Of a DNA stretch of 13,081 nucleotides, positions 1-7,498 are shown in pieces. Within the stretch, counting starts at the first letter, position 1; each line of letters starts with the position of its first letter. Origin of the DNA: an uncultured Colwellia sp. (lineage in GTDB: Bacteria > Pseudomonadota > Gammaproteobacteria > Enterobacterales > Alteromonadaceae); NCBI GenBank assembly GCA_913020705.1, contig CAJWBY010000139.1, forward strand, positions 1 to 13,081. The letters run 5' to 3'. A program made the position numbers and the translations under genes. The notes below the pieces were generated by a model that made no database searches, was not told the DNA's origin, and saw only the letters and a program-made list of their open reading frames with translations.

Positions 1-495
1 AATAACAGGCTCGCCTAAACGACCGATAGTTTTTTTCAATAAACCAAAGCTATCTTTTTTGCGCTTATCGGCATAATCAACCATAGAACCTGTGATTAAT
101 AGCCCCCAAGAAGAAGCATTAACAAATAAGGAATCACTACTACCGAGATGACTACTCCACTGACCTTGGGATATTTTGTCACGAATTAATGCATCTTGCG
201 TATGCTTGTCGGGTACGCGTAACAACGCTTCAGCCAAACACATCAACACCACACCCTCTTCACTTGAAAGCGAGTATTCTTTTAATAATGAATCTATCGC
301 GCCATTACCTGCTTGGTCTTGACGAATATTAAGTACCATTTTTCGTGCTCTTTCCCATGCCCTACTTCGGGCACTAACATTCACTTCAGCTAAAGGAAGA
401 ATATGATCTACCGCTATATTTTCATCAATACGATAAAATTCACGAATTTTCTGACGCGTTGGACAGTCAGTGATTAAAGAACCATTAAAAAGCAT
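1..495 (-). CDS. putA: PutA, bifunctional proline dehydrogenase / P5C dehydrogenase, N-terminal part only
   Basis: Only the first 165 codons are in the window; the gene continues past the left edge. PutA oxidises proline to glutamate in two steps. The translated start MLFNGSLIT leads into a segment with the PutA signatures EYSLSSEEGVVLMCLAEALL, RDKISQGQWSSHLG and SSDSLFVNASSWGLLITG (about residues 88-145), which correspond to the alpha-helical arm before the proline dehydrogenase barrel in E. coli PutA. The ATG at 495 has a weak AGGG about 8 nt upstream. Only about 45 residues precede the conserved helices, so the ribbon-helix-helix DNA-binding domain of E. coli PutA (its first ~47 residues) is absent; this enzyme probably does not repress put genes itself. 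It lies 149 bp behind putP on the same strand. Family identity is firm; the C-terminal dehydrogenase domain cannot be seen. Confidence 0.93.
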   Translation of the reverse strand, partial: MLFNGSLITDCPTRQKIREFYRIDENIAVDHILPLAEVNVSARSRAWERARKMVLNIRQDQAGNGAIDSLLKEYSLSSEEGVVLMCLAEALLRVPDKHTQDALIRDKISQGQWSSHLGSSDSLFVNASSWGLLITGSMVDYADKRKKDSFGLLKKTIGRLGEPVI

Positions 496-516
496 GTGCT
501 TGCCCTAAAAAAAGTC

Positions 517-537
517 AATAGTGTGTTTGACACTATT
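517..537. promoter_or_regulatory. 7-bp inverted repeat just upstream of putA
   Basis: AATAGTG (517-523) and CACTATT (531-537) form a perfect inverted repeat with a 7-nt spacer, 21 nt before the putA start codon. It could be an operator or a leader hairpin that limits translation. It is followed by the palindrome TTAACGTTAA (537-546). The regulator is not known, and in such AT-rich DNA chance is possible. Confidence 0.25.
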
Positions 538-558
538 TAACGTTAATAAATTTATTGA

Positions 559-593
559 ACAGCTAATCTTTATTGTAAGATTGAGTTAGCTGT
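559..593 (-). terminator. Bulged 12-bp hairpin between putP and putA
   Basis: ACAGCTAATCTT (559-570) pairs with AAGATT (577-582) and, after a 5-nt bulge, with AGCTGT (588-593), around the 6-nt loop TATTGT. The structure lies about 50 nt after the putP stop codon and before putA. No proper U-tract follows on the minus strand, so it may be a weak terminator, an attenuator that sets the putP:putA ratio, or an mRNA 3'-end stabiliser rather than a classical intrinsic terminator. Confidence 0.35.
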
Positions 594-644
594 CAATACC
601 TAGTCGCTGAGAAATATATTAAGTACTGTCAGTAATTTATATCC

Positions 645-2144
645 CTAAACATGATGCGTTAACATTTCATCATGTTTAGCTAAAACTTTAACATCATCTT
701 GAGGTGCCATATTACTCACCACATAGATAACCATAGAACTTAAAATAAAGCCTGGTACGATTTCATACATAACAGTACTTAATGATTGTCCCCCAATAGT
801 AATAGGTGCGTAAATCCATATTAAGACCGTTACCGCTCCTGTTATCATGCCTGCTAAAGCGCCATTTCTTGTCATTTTTTTCCAATATAAACTACCAATA
901 ACGACAGGACCAAAAGCGGCACCAAACCCTGCCCAAGCATTGCTCACTAAAGACAAAATAGATGAATTTCGATCGTAAGCGAGTGAAATTGCAACCAGAG
1001 CAACTAAAAATACCGATATGCGTCCCACCAATACTTGTTGCTTATCGCTCGCATCACGATGTAAAAACGTTTTGTAAAAATCTTCTGTTAAAGAACTTGA
1101 GGTAACCAATAACTGAGAAGAGATTGTGCTCATAATGGCCGCTAAAATCGCTGCAAGTAGAAAGCCTGCAATCAATGGACTAAACAAAATTTGTGAAAGT
1201 AAAATAAAAATAGTTTCAGGGTCTTCAAATTTCAGACCTGTTTTAGCAACATAGGCTATACCAGCAAAACCTGTTGCCATAGCGCCAATAATAGCAACTA
1301 TCATCCAACTCATACCAATACGACGTGCCGTTGGCATATCTTTAACGTGACGTATGGCCATAAAGCGAACAATGATATGGGGTTGACCAAAGTAACCTAA
1401 CCCCCATGCCATTGCTGAAAGAATACTAATCAAACTAACACCACTAAAAATATCAAGTAAGGCCGGATTTATAGTATTTATACTTGCGTGTATTTCTGAT
1501 ATTCCGCCGACTTCACTAATGGTCACAATAGGCACCAACACTAAAGCGACAAACATAATACAACCTTGAACAAAGTCAGTTAAGCTAACCGCTAAAAAAC
1601 CACCAAAGAGTGTATAAGCGACAACCACGCCAGCAGTAACATATAAACCTACTTCATAATTTAAACCAAAAGAGCTTTCAAACAACTTACCACCAGCGAC
1701 AATCCCGCTTGAAGTATAAAGTGTAAAAAACACCACGATAACGACTGAAGAAACCACTCTTAAAAGACGAGAATTATCATTGAAGCGATTTTCAAAAAAA
1801 TCAGGCAAGGTAATTGAGTCATTAGCCACCTCTGTATAAGTTCTTAGTCGAGGTGCAACGATAATGTAATTTAGAAATGCGCCAATAACCAAACCAATGG
1901 CAATCCATAAACTACTTACACCTGAGATATACATTGCGCCAGGTAACCCCATTAACATCCAACCGCTCATATCAGATGCGCCCGCAGAAAGTGCTGCAAC
2001 ACTTGGGCTTAGACTTCGCCCACCCAACATATAACCTGATACGTCGCTCGTTGATTTACGATACGCATAAAGGCCTATACCTAACATTGCACTGAAATAA
2101 AGACCTAAAGAAAAAAGAGTTTCAAATTCCAAAATAATTTCCAC
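645..2144 (-). CDS. putP: PutP, sodium/proline symporter (SSS family)
   Basis: An inner-membrane Na+-coupled proline importer of 499 aa, close to the E. coli PutP length (502 aa) and similar along its whole length, with about 13 hydrophobic segments. Visible signatures are YMLGGRSLSPSVAALSAGAS followed by DMSGWMLMGLPGA (residues 39-70), GYFGQPHI (250-257), AAILAAIMSTISSQLL (331-346) and WAGFGAAFGPVV (404-415). Asp58, Ser339 and Thr340 line up with E. coli Asp55, Ser340 and Thr341, which are involved in Na+ binding. The first codon used here is GTG at 2144, but no Shine-Dalgarno precedes it. A TTG at 2132, four codons in, has GGTGGA 7 nt upstream and matches the E. coli N-terminal length better, so the true start may be 2132. 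It stands before putA on the same strand and is divergent from the ECF sigma gene. A promoter element shared with that sigma gene lies at 2188-2219. Confidence 0.95.
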   Translation of the reverse strand: MEIILEFETLFSLGLYFSAMLGIGLYAYRKSTSDVSGYMLGGRSLSPSVAALSAGASDMSGWMLMGLPGAMYISGVSSLWIAIGLVIGAFLNYIIVAPRLRTYTEVANDSITLPDFFENRFNDNSRLLRVVSSVVIVVFFTLYTSSGIVAGGKLFESSFGLNYEVGLYVTAGVVVAYTLFGGFLAVSLTDFVQGCIMFVALVLVPIVTISEVGGISEIHASINTINPALLDIFSGVSLISILSAMAWGLGYFGQPHIIVRFMAIRHVKDMPTARRIGMSWMIVAIIGAMATGFAGIAYVAKTGLKFEDPETIFILLSQILFSPLIAGFLLAAILAAIMSTISSQLLVTSSSLTEDFYKTFLHRDASDKQQVLVGRISVFLVALVAISLAYDRNSSILSLVSNAWAGFGAAFGPVVIGSLYWKKMTRNGALAGMITGAVTVLIWIYAPITIGGQSLSTVMYEIVPGFILSSMVIYVVSNMAPQDDVKVLAKHDEMLTHHV

Positions 2145-2187
2145 CGTTACATTTATAAATTTTATAACTAACTAACCCATCAATTAC

Positions 2188-2219
2188 ACTAAAGAGCGTG
2201 CCTACTGATTAATCCATAA
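2188..2219 (-). promoter_or_regulatory. Putative ECF-type promoter of putP (shared element, copy 1)
   Basis: Read on the minus strand: TTATGGATTA, 14 nt, then TCTTTAGT. The same two boxes with the same 14-nt gap occur upstream of the ECF sigma gene (2457-2488) and of the first TonB receptor (4422-4453). The last spacer bases plus downstream box (GCTCTTTAGT) are identical to the sigma-gene copy. The downstream box ends 43 nt before the GTG, a normal distance for a promoter. Calling it an ECF promoter is inference: GGATTW and TCTTTA loosely resemble the -35 GGAAAT and -10 TCCTTT of the E. coli fecA promoter. Confidence 0.6.
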
Positions 2220-2230
2220 ATAATAATTAA

Positions 2231-2250
2231 AAATAATTATTCTCATCATT
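2231..2250. promoter_or_regulatory. Fur-box-like sequence in the putP/sigma divergent region
   Basis: On the minus strand AATGATGAGAATAATTATT matches the 19-bp Fur consensus GATAATGATAATCATTATC at 14 of 19 positions. In the 7-1-7 view it is TGAGAAT-A-ATTATTT. It lies 12 bp upstream of the putP promoter element and about 200 bp before the sigma gene, inside a 371-bp AT-rich divergent spacer (2145-2515) that otherwise holds the two promoter elements and poly-A/T tracts. Fur control of FecI-type operons is common, but the AT bias makes a chance match possible. Confidence 0.35.
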
Positions 2251-2456
2251 TTTTAAGATAATAGAGTTTTTGTTCTACATTAATTATTTAAAAAACAGAA
2301 TAAAACCCTACAATATTCCATAATAATTAGTCACTTAATAATAATCACGGCCCTTTATTTTTTTATTTATTTTTTAATTACGAATAAAACAAAAAAGGTT
2401 ATAATTTATACAACCTATAATTAAAACAAACTTATCGTATATATTGTCTCAAAAAA

Positions 2457-2488
2457 TTACGGATTTAGTCGTTAACAAGCTCTTTAGT
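2457..2488 (+). promoter_or_regulatory. Putative autoregulated ECF promoter of the sigma/anti-sigma operon (copy 2)
   Basis: TTACGGATTT (2457-2466), 14 nt, then TCTTTAGT (2481-2488), ending 27 nt before the sigma ATG. It shares both boxes and the exact spacing with the copies upstream of putP and of the first receptor. Autoregulation by an ECF sigma factor is common in the family. If the downstream box is the -10, transcription would start near 2494, giving a leader of about 20 nt. Confidence 0.6.
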
Positions 2489-2515
2489 AGAACCATGTAT
2501 TATTGGAAACATTAA

Positions 2516-3091
2516 ATGCAAACAAACAAGCAGTCGAGCAATAGAGTGTTAACAGCTTTTCAATCATGCAGAGATGGTTTAGTGCGCTCTATTATGAAGA
2601 TGAGCGTTGAGCAACAAGATGTCGATGATATTCTACAAGAAGCTTTTATTAGAGTATTAAACTCTGATGCTAAGCAAGAAATCAAATCACCTAAAGGCTA
2701 TTTGTTTGTTGTTTCAAGAAATCTAGTCTTGAAAAAACTGATTCAACAATCAAAAGAAATTCATACTGAATTAGATGATGCTTTAATCGAGGATGATGTA
2801 GATAATACCGTTGAAAAAGAGCTATACCAAAAACTTAAATTTGAACGTTTTAGTAAAGTATTAAGCTCATTACCGGAGAAAAATCGCAGGGCGATTCTTT
2901 TAAGAAAACTCTATTGTTTGAGTCATAAGGAAATAGCAAAGAAGATGGACGTATCAGTAAGTTCTGTTGAAAAATATATCGCGACGGGCTTAAAAATATG
3001 CAAACAGTCACTTTGTGCTCAAGGATATGAAGCTAATGAGCTTGAAAATCCAATACATCTAAATCAATCAAGCGACGAGCGTAAACAATGA
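2516..3091 (+). CDS. FecI-type ECF RNA polymerase sigma factor
   Basis: A cytoplasmic 191-aa sigma factor of the extracytoplasmic-function class, the usual size. Region 2 (about residues 11-80) contains QQDVDDILQEAFIRVL, the core-binding segment, followed by SPKGYLFVVSRNLVLKKL, the -10-recognition helix. Region 4 (about 112-165) contains LPEKNRRAILLRKLYCLSHK then EIAKKMDVSVSSVEKYI, a helix-turn-helix that would read the -35 box. There is a roughly 30-residue acidic linker between them and a polar tail after residue 165. The ATG has GGAA 7 nt upstream. Its stop codon overlaps the start of the next gene (ATGA), so sigma factor and anti-sigma are translationally coupled. Homology to FecI/FpvI/PvdS-type factors is by motif; the regulon is inferred from the shared promoter element. 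Confidence 0.93.
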   Translation: MQTNKQSSNRVLTAFQSCRDGLVRSIMKMSVEQQDVDDILQEAFIRVLNSDAKQEIKSPKGYLFVVSRNLVLKKLIQQSKEIHTELDDALIEDDVDNTVEKELYQKLKFERFSKVLSSLPEKNRRAILLRKLYCLSHKEIAKKMDVSVSSVEKYIATGLKICKQSLCAQGYEANELENPIHLNQSSDERKQ

Positions 3092-4125
3092 ATACAAATA
3101 ACAAAGTAATTCCACTTCATACGTTAAGTATGATTGATGACGAAGCGTCTATTTGGTTAGTCAGACTAGATAATGGTAATTTATCTGACCAATTAAGAAA
3201 AGAGTTAAAGAGCTGGTTATCAGCTGATAAAAGACATCCTGTAGCATTAAAAGCGATGGCTGACATCTGGGATGGTATGGATGAGATACTCATGACTATT
3301 GATGATGATGAGTCCTCAAAAAATGTAACCCTATGGCCCGTATTGAAACCTATTTTTGAACCCTTTGCTTTAGCAGCAAGCGTTTGTTTTTTAGCTATTT
3401 TAGTTTTTTTCGCTATTCCTAATGACGTTCAAAAAAATACATACGCTACCGTAGTCGGACAGCAAATGAGTACAACGTTTGATGATGGTTCAATTATCCA
3501 CCTGAATACCAATAGTCGTATTGAAACAGAATTTTCGGATGAAAAGCGGATAATAAAATTAATACAAGGTGAAGCGTTATTTGAAGTAGCCCATGATCCC
3601 GAACGTCCATTTATTGTTTATGCCGGTAACCGATTGGTGCAAGCCATAGGTACAAAGTTTGTTGTGCATTTGAAGTCTGAAAATATTCAAGTAACGGTTA
3701 CTGACGGAAAAGTAAAAATGTCAAAAGTGCCGCTTAATAAAACGTTAACGGATATTAAAGATCTAAATAATACCGACACTAAAAAAGATGATGTTTATAT
3801 TACCAAAGGTGAGAAAGTTATAGTAGGTGCTAACCAAGCACCTAAATTAACCCTCATAAAACCAGAGAACCTAAAGCGCGCACTATCATGGCTTGATGGT
3901 AAGTTAATATTTGTAAATGAAGAATTATTTGACGTTATTGAAGAGATTAATCGTTACATCGATGTTGAAATAGTGCTTAAAGATCCTTCTCTACATAAGA
4001 TTACGATCAGTGGTCGTTTTGATTTAGAGGACAGCGAAGCGCTAATTGAAGCGATAGAACTTTCTTTTAATATGGATTCTCAAAGATTGGATTCAAATAA
4101 AGTATTACTGACTAAAAAAATATAA
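3088..4125 (+). CDS. FecR-type transmembrane anti-sigma factor / signal transducer
   Basis: An inner-membrane regulator of 345 aa that would bind the adjacent sigma factor in the cytoplasm and receive a signal from an outer-membrane receptor in the periplasm. Residues about 18-65 (EASIWLVRLDNGNLSDQLRK onward, with HPVALKAMADIWDGM) are the cytoplasmic N-terminal domain typical of FecR proteins (DUF4880 type). Residues 92-110 form one transmembrane helix. Residues about 120-215 are the periplasmic FecR domain, with DDGSIIHLNTNSRIE and GEALFEVAHDPERPFIVYAG. The C-terminal 75 residues (LSWLDGKLIFVNEELFDVIE onward) match the DUF4974/STN-like end that contacts the receptor's signalling domain. It starts within the sigma stop codon (4-bp overlap). 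All domains are present and nothing looks damaged. Confidence 0.92.
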   Translation: MNTNNKVIPLHTLSMIDDEASIWLVRLDNGNLSDQLRKELKSWLSADKRHPVALKAMADIWDGMDEILMTIDDDESSKNVTLWPVLKPIFEPFALAASVCFLAILVFFAIPNDVQKNTYATVVGQQMSTTFDDGSIIHLNTNSRIETEFSDEKRIIKLIQGEALFEVAHDPERPFIVYAGNRLVQAIGTKFVVHLKSENIQVTVTDGKVKMSKVPLNKTLTDIKDLNNTDTKKDDVYITKGEKVIVGANQAPKLTLIKPENLKRALSWLDGKLIFVNEELFDVIEEINRYIDVEIVLKDPSLHKITISGRFDLEDSEALIEAIELSFNMDSQRLDSNKVLLTKKI

Positions 4126-4184
4126 CCATTAAACTAAAGAATATTTTCATTACGACCTATCAAGCACACGTTATTTTATCTTTT

Positions 4185-4218
4185 TGAGGTTTTATTATGA
4201 AATATTAATAAAACCTCA
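4185..4218. repeat. Perfect 13-bp inverted repeat with 8-nt loop after fecR
   Basis: TGAGGTTTTATTA (4185-4197) and TAATAAAACCTCA (4206-4218) are exact reverse complements around TGAAATAT. The repeat lies 60 bp after the FecR stop codon, in the 408-bp gap before the first receptor (4126-4533), which otherwise holds the promoter element at 4422-4453 and no ORF of note. No U-tract follows on either strand, so it is not a classical terminator. It could mark the 3' end of the sigma/anti-sigma mRNA or be a dimeric regulator's operator. Confidence 0.6.
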
Positions 4219-4421
4219 TGAATAACTACCCGCCTTGCTCAAGCCCATAACTACTCATTACCTTCTAATAAAAAACAATAAGCCATTTACTTTAGTACTT
4301 TTTTTACTTTTAATTTCCATGCGCATTAAGTGAAAACCTTTCCTTCCCCCTTTAATTTACTGCGAACCTTCTAATTTTTGACAATATATTAATTAAAAAT
4401 TCGATAAATCGATCATTTCTT

Positions 4422-4453
4422 TTACGGATTTTGAAATGCATTAACTCTTTAGT
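4422..4453 (+). promoter_or_regulatory. Putative ECF promoter of the first TonB receptor (copy 3)
   Basis: TTACGGATTT (4422-4431), 14 nt, then TCTTTAGT (4446-4453). Both boxes are identical to those before the sigma gene, with identical spacing, while the spacer sequence itself differs, as expected for promoter boxes. The distance to the ATG at 4534 is 80 nt. Just upstream lie a TTGACA (4378-4383) and the small palindrome TCGAT-AA-ATCGA (4401-4412), which might belong to a second, housekeeping promoter. Confidence 0.6.
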
Positions 4454-4533
4454 GCAGGTTGCAAATTATAGACTTAATTAAATAGCGACTGGAATAACTA
4501 ATAAATTTATTTAAACATTGGGAAATAAATAAC

Positions 4534-7116
4534 ATGTCCATAAAATTTAAAACGACCACCTTAGCACTAGCTGTAAGTTTAGCACTAGGAACTGTTCAGT
4601 CATCTGCTGCTGAAAATGATGGTGCTAAAGACAAAGATATTGAACGTGTCGCTGTAGTAGGCTCTCGTGGTGCACCAAGATCAATTAACTCCTCACCTGT
4701 ACCTATCGATTTAATTGGTGCTGAAGAGCTCGAAAGATCGGGTAATACCGATATGTTGGAATTATTAAAAGGCACAGTTCCATCATTTAACGTTCACAGT
4801 AATCCTATATCTGACGCAGCAAGCCTCGTTAAACCGGCTAACCTTCGTGGTCTCTCTTCCGACAGTACATTGATACTTGTCAATGGCAAACGTCGTCATC
4901 GTGCGTCTGTTATTGCTTTGTTAGGTGGTGGTATTAATGATGGTGCTCAAGGACCTGATATCTCGGTTATTCCCAGTGCTGCGTTAAAACAAGTTGAAGT
5001 CTTACGTGATGGTGCTGCTGCACAATACGGTTCAGATGCAATAGCTGGTGTAATGAACTTTGTATTAAAAGATGATGCCGATGGTGGTTCATTAACCGTG
5101 CGACATGGTTCATATTATGAAGGTGATGGAGATACTACAGAAGTAAATGGTAATATTGGTATTGCACTTACTCCTGATGGTTTTGCCAATCTTAGTTTTC
5201 AATATAAAAATTCTGATGCCACAAGTAGAAGTGTTCAGCGTCCTGATGCGCAAGGACTGATTGATGCCGGCAATACGAGTGTTTCTGATTTAGCTCAAAT
5301 ATGGGGCTCTCCTGAAGTTAATGACGACATTACTATTTTTGGTAATTTTGGATTAGATTTGGGTAACGATCGTGAGATCTATATGTTTGGTAATTTCTCT
5401 GAACGTGACGTTCGTGGTGGTTTCTACTTCCGTAATCCTCATAATCGTGGCGGAGTATATTCTAATGACGACGGCGCAACGTTACTTGTTGCAGACATTG
5501 ATGGGCTTGATAATGGTATTGAATGTCCTACGGTTAATGTGACATCTGGTAATGTTCTAGGTCAAGCGGATTACGGTTTAATTGCTGATAATTCAACGGC
5601 AGTTGGTGCTAACTGTTTTGCTTTTAATGAAATGTTACCGGGTGGTTTTACGCCTAATTTTGGTGGTAACATTATTGATACGGCAATGACTATGGGTACC
5701 CGAGGTCAGATAGATGATACTTTATCATATGACATTAGTGGTTCTGTTGGTCGTAACGAATCAAGCTATGTTATCTACGATACGTTAAATGCATCTTTAG
5801 GTCCTGATTCTCCTCGTAATTTTAACCCAGGCTCGCATGTTCAACTCGAGAAATTCGTTAATGTTGATCTCGTAAAAGAGCTTGAAGTTGGTTTTGAATA
5901 TCCATTAGTGATTGCAGGTGGTTATGAGTACCATCAAGAATCATTTCAGGTTGTAGCAGGTAATGAAGATTCGTTTATTGCAGGCCCTTATACAACGCAA
6001 GGTTTTGGAATAGGTTCTAATGGTTTTCCTGGTTTTAAACCATCGGCTGCAGGCACTTTTTCTCGTCAAAACTATGCGGTATATCTTGATGTAGAAGCTC
6101 AGTATACTGACAACTTTTTAATGGGTTTCGCGGTTCGCTATGAAGACTATAGTTCTTTTGGTGATACCACTAACTATAAAGTTACAGCACAATATAACGT
6201 TACTGATGATTTTTCCGTGCGTGGTTCTGTAGGTACAGGATTCCGTGCGCCAACCGTTGGTCAAGCAAACTACTCTAATGTACAGACCAACTTAGACGGA
6301 GGCGTGCTAGTAGACTCGGCTTTATTACCGCCAACTAACCCTGTAGCTGAAAAATTAGGAGCTAAAGAATTAACCCCAGAAGAATCTGAAAGTATGGCCT
6401 TTGGAGCTGTTTGGACAATAGGTGACCTTTATCTTACACTTGATTACTACAATATAGAGGTAACAGATCGTGTTTCTCAATCTGCAAAAATCAATCTAAC
6501 AACGGCTCAGAAAGATGCATTAAAAGCTGATGGTGTACCGAACGTAGATTCTATTCAACAAGTAAGTTTCTTTACTAATGATTTTGATACTACAACTGAA
6601 GGTGTTGATTTTGTGGCAAGTTATTCTACTGCTTTGTTTAACGGCAGTACTACATTCAGCCTTGCATATAACTTTAATGAAACGACTGTCGATGATTTCA
6701 CCCCTGATATAACTGGCGCAGGTAAAGTTTCTCGTTTAGAGAATGATTTACCAAACCATCGTGCAACATTTACATGGTCACAAAGCTGGGATGATTTAAG
6801 TATGTTTACACGTGTAAACTACTACGGAGAATACCAAGGTGTTCACGTTGACTGGGTTGGCTCAGAAGAAAGTCCAGGTACTGAAATTGTTGCCGACTCT
6901 GAGGTTACTGTAGATATTGAAGTAACTTATCATGTAATGGAAGATCTTAAAGTAAGTGTTGGCGCACAAAATATCTTTGATGAATATCCAAGTGAGCTTG
7001 ATTTTGAGCAACAAAGTGGTGCGGCAAATAATAGTTGGGGTGGTAAGTATTATGAAACATCACCTTTTGGTTTTAATGGTGGTTTCTACTACGTAAAAGC
7101 AACTTATACCTTCTAA
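4534..7116 (+). CDS. TonB-dependent outer-membrane receptor without signalling domain
   Basis: An outer-membrane active transporter of 860 aa powered by TonB-ExbBD. A signal peptide covers residues 1-26 (hydrophobic TLALAVSLALG, probable cut after QSSAA). A TonB-box-like IERVAVVGSR (36-45) is followed by the plug domain (about 50-180) with LRGLSSDSTLILVNGKRRHR and VEVLRDGAAAQYGSDAIAGV. The remainder is a 22-strand-type barrel with GSVGTGFRAPTVGQAN near the middle and a C-terminal YYVKATYTF ending in Phe, the outer-membrane assembly signal. Cys331 and Cys361 lie in a probable extracellular loop and may form a disulfide. The ATG has GGGA 10 nt upstream. There is no STN domain, so this receptor probably transports but does not signal. 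Its promoter element matches that of the sigma gene. The substrate cannot be told from sequence. Confidence 0.93.
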   Translation: MSIKFKTTTLALAVSLALGTVQSSAAENDGAKDKDIERVAVVGSRGAPRSINSSPVPIDLIGAEELERSGNTDMLELLKGTVPSFNVHSNPISDAASLVKPANLRGLSSDSTLILVNGKRRHRASVIALLGGGINDGAQGPDISVIPSAALKQVEVLRDGAAAQYGSDAIAGVMNFVLKDDADGGSLTVRHGSYYEGDGDTTEVNGNIGIALTPDGFANLSFQYKNSDATSRSVQRPDAQGLIDAGNTSVSDLAQIWGSPEVNDDITIFGNFGLDLGNDREIYMFGNFSERDVRGGFYFRNPHNRGGVYSNDDGATLLVADIDGLDNGIECPTVNVTSGNVLGQADYGLIADNSTAVGANCFAFNEMLPGGFTPNFGGNIIDTAMTMGTRGQIDDTLSYDISGSVGRNESSYVIYDTLNASLGPDSPRNFNPGSHVQLEKFVNVDLVKELEVGFEYPLVIAGGYEYHQESFQVVAGNEDSFIAGPYTTQGFGIGSNGFPGFKPSAAGTFSRQNYAVYLDVEAQYTDNFLMGFAVRYEDYSSFGDTTNYKVTAQYNVTDDFSVRGSVGTGFRAPTVGQANYSNVQTNLDGGVLVDSALLPPTNPVAEKLGAKELTPEESESMAFGAVWTIGDLYLTLDYYNIEVTDRVSQSAKINLTTAQKDALKADGVPNVDSIQQVSFFTNDFDTTTEGVDFVASYSTALFNGSTTFSLAYNFNETTVDDFTPDITGAGKVSRLENDLPNHRATFTWSQSWDDLSMFTRVNYYGEYQGVHVDWVGSEESPGTEIVADSEVTVDIEVTYHVMEDLKVSVGAQNIFDEYPSELDFEQQSGAANNSWGGKYYETSPFGFNGGFYYVKATYTF

Positions 7117-7144
7117 ATTTGAAGCGTTTCATCAATAATAAAAT

Positions 7145-7166
7145 CCCAGCACTTGCTGGGGTTTTT
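7145..7166 (+). terminator. Rho-independent terminator after the first TonB receptor
   Basis: CCCAGCA (7145-7151) and TGCTGGG (7154-7160) form a GC-rich stem, most likely closing as a 6-bp stem with a 4-nt loop. It is followed by G and five T (7162-7166) and preceded by an A-run. It sits 29 nt after the stop codon. It separates the first receptor from the second, so the second receptor needs its own promoter. Confidence 0.88.
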
Positions 7167-7196
7167 ACATATACGAAAAAAATTTAATACGTTTAC

Positions 7197-7303
7197 GATA
7201 GACTATCTTCTAAAAGCAAAGCTCATTTTTAACCTAAACGTAACAAGTGAAAAAAATAAGTGTAATCAATACAGTGGATAAAGCCTATATTAAATAGTCT
7301 ATC
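7197..7303. repeat. Paired 10-bp inverted sites upstream of the second receptor
   Basis: GATAGACTAT (7197-7206) recurs as its exact reverse complement ATAGTCTATC (7294-7303); the first copy also lies in the near-palindrome GATAG-A-CTATC. They are 97 bp apart, in the 382-bp gap 7117-7498. They could be two binding sites of one regulator or the ends of a long-range hairpin. Elsewhere this gap holds the terminator, a perfect palindrome TTTTACGTAAAA (7468-7479) about 20 bp before the receptor start, and a very short reading frame at 7437-7463. I do not find the TTAYGGATTW-N14-TCTTTAGT element here. Confidence 0.35.
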
Positions 7304-7436
7304 ACCTTGAGTGGTGCTAAGATGAAAATATCAACGACAAGTACATTGTTAACACACCATTGAAGTAGGTACTGAAATTAACCATTCAAATGAACACCAA
7401 CAACAAAAAGGAACAACAATAAATATAAAGGAAATA

Positions 7437-7463
7437 ATGGTCGAGGTATGGACGCTAAGCTAG
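7437..7463 (+). other. Possible 8-codon leader reading frame before the second receptor
   Basis: ATG GTC GAG GTA TGG ACG CTA AGC TAG (peptide MVEVWTLS) is preceded by AAAGGA at a 4-nt spacing, a better Shine-Dalgarno than the one before the receptor gene itself, whose ATG at 7499 has only AGTGAG. The frame ends 35 nt before the receptor start and is out of frame with it. It may be a translated leader that tunes receptor expression, or chance. Confidence 0.2.
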
Positions 7464-7498
7464 TTACTTTTACGTAAAAAATTAACAGATAGTGAGTT

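Noticed and set aside
4131..4141. A further minus-strand TCTTTAGT octamer just after the anti-sigma gene
   Set aside because: The partner box TTAYGGATTW is not found 14 nt upstream, and no gene starts downstream on that strand.
7278..7305. GGATAA followed by TCTATC upstream of the STN receptor as a fourth promoter element
   Set aside because: The spacing is 16 rather than 14, and only about half of the downstream box matches.
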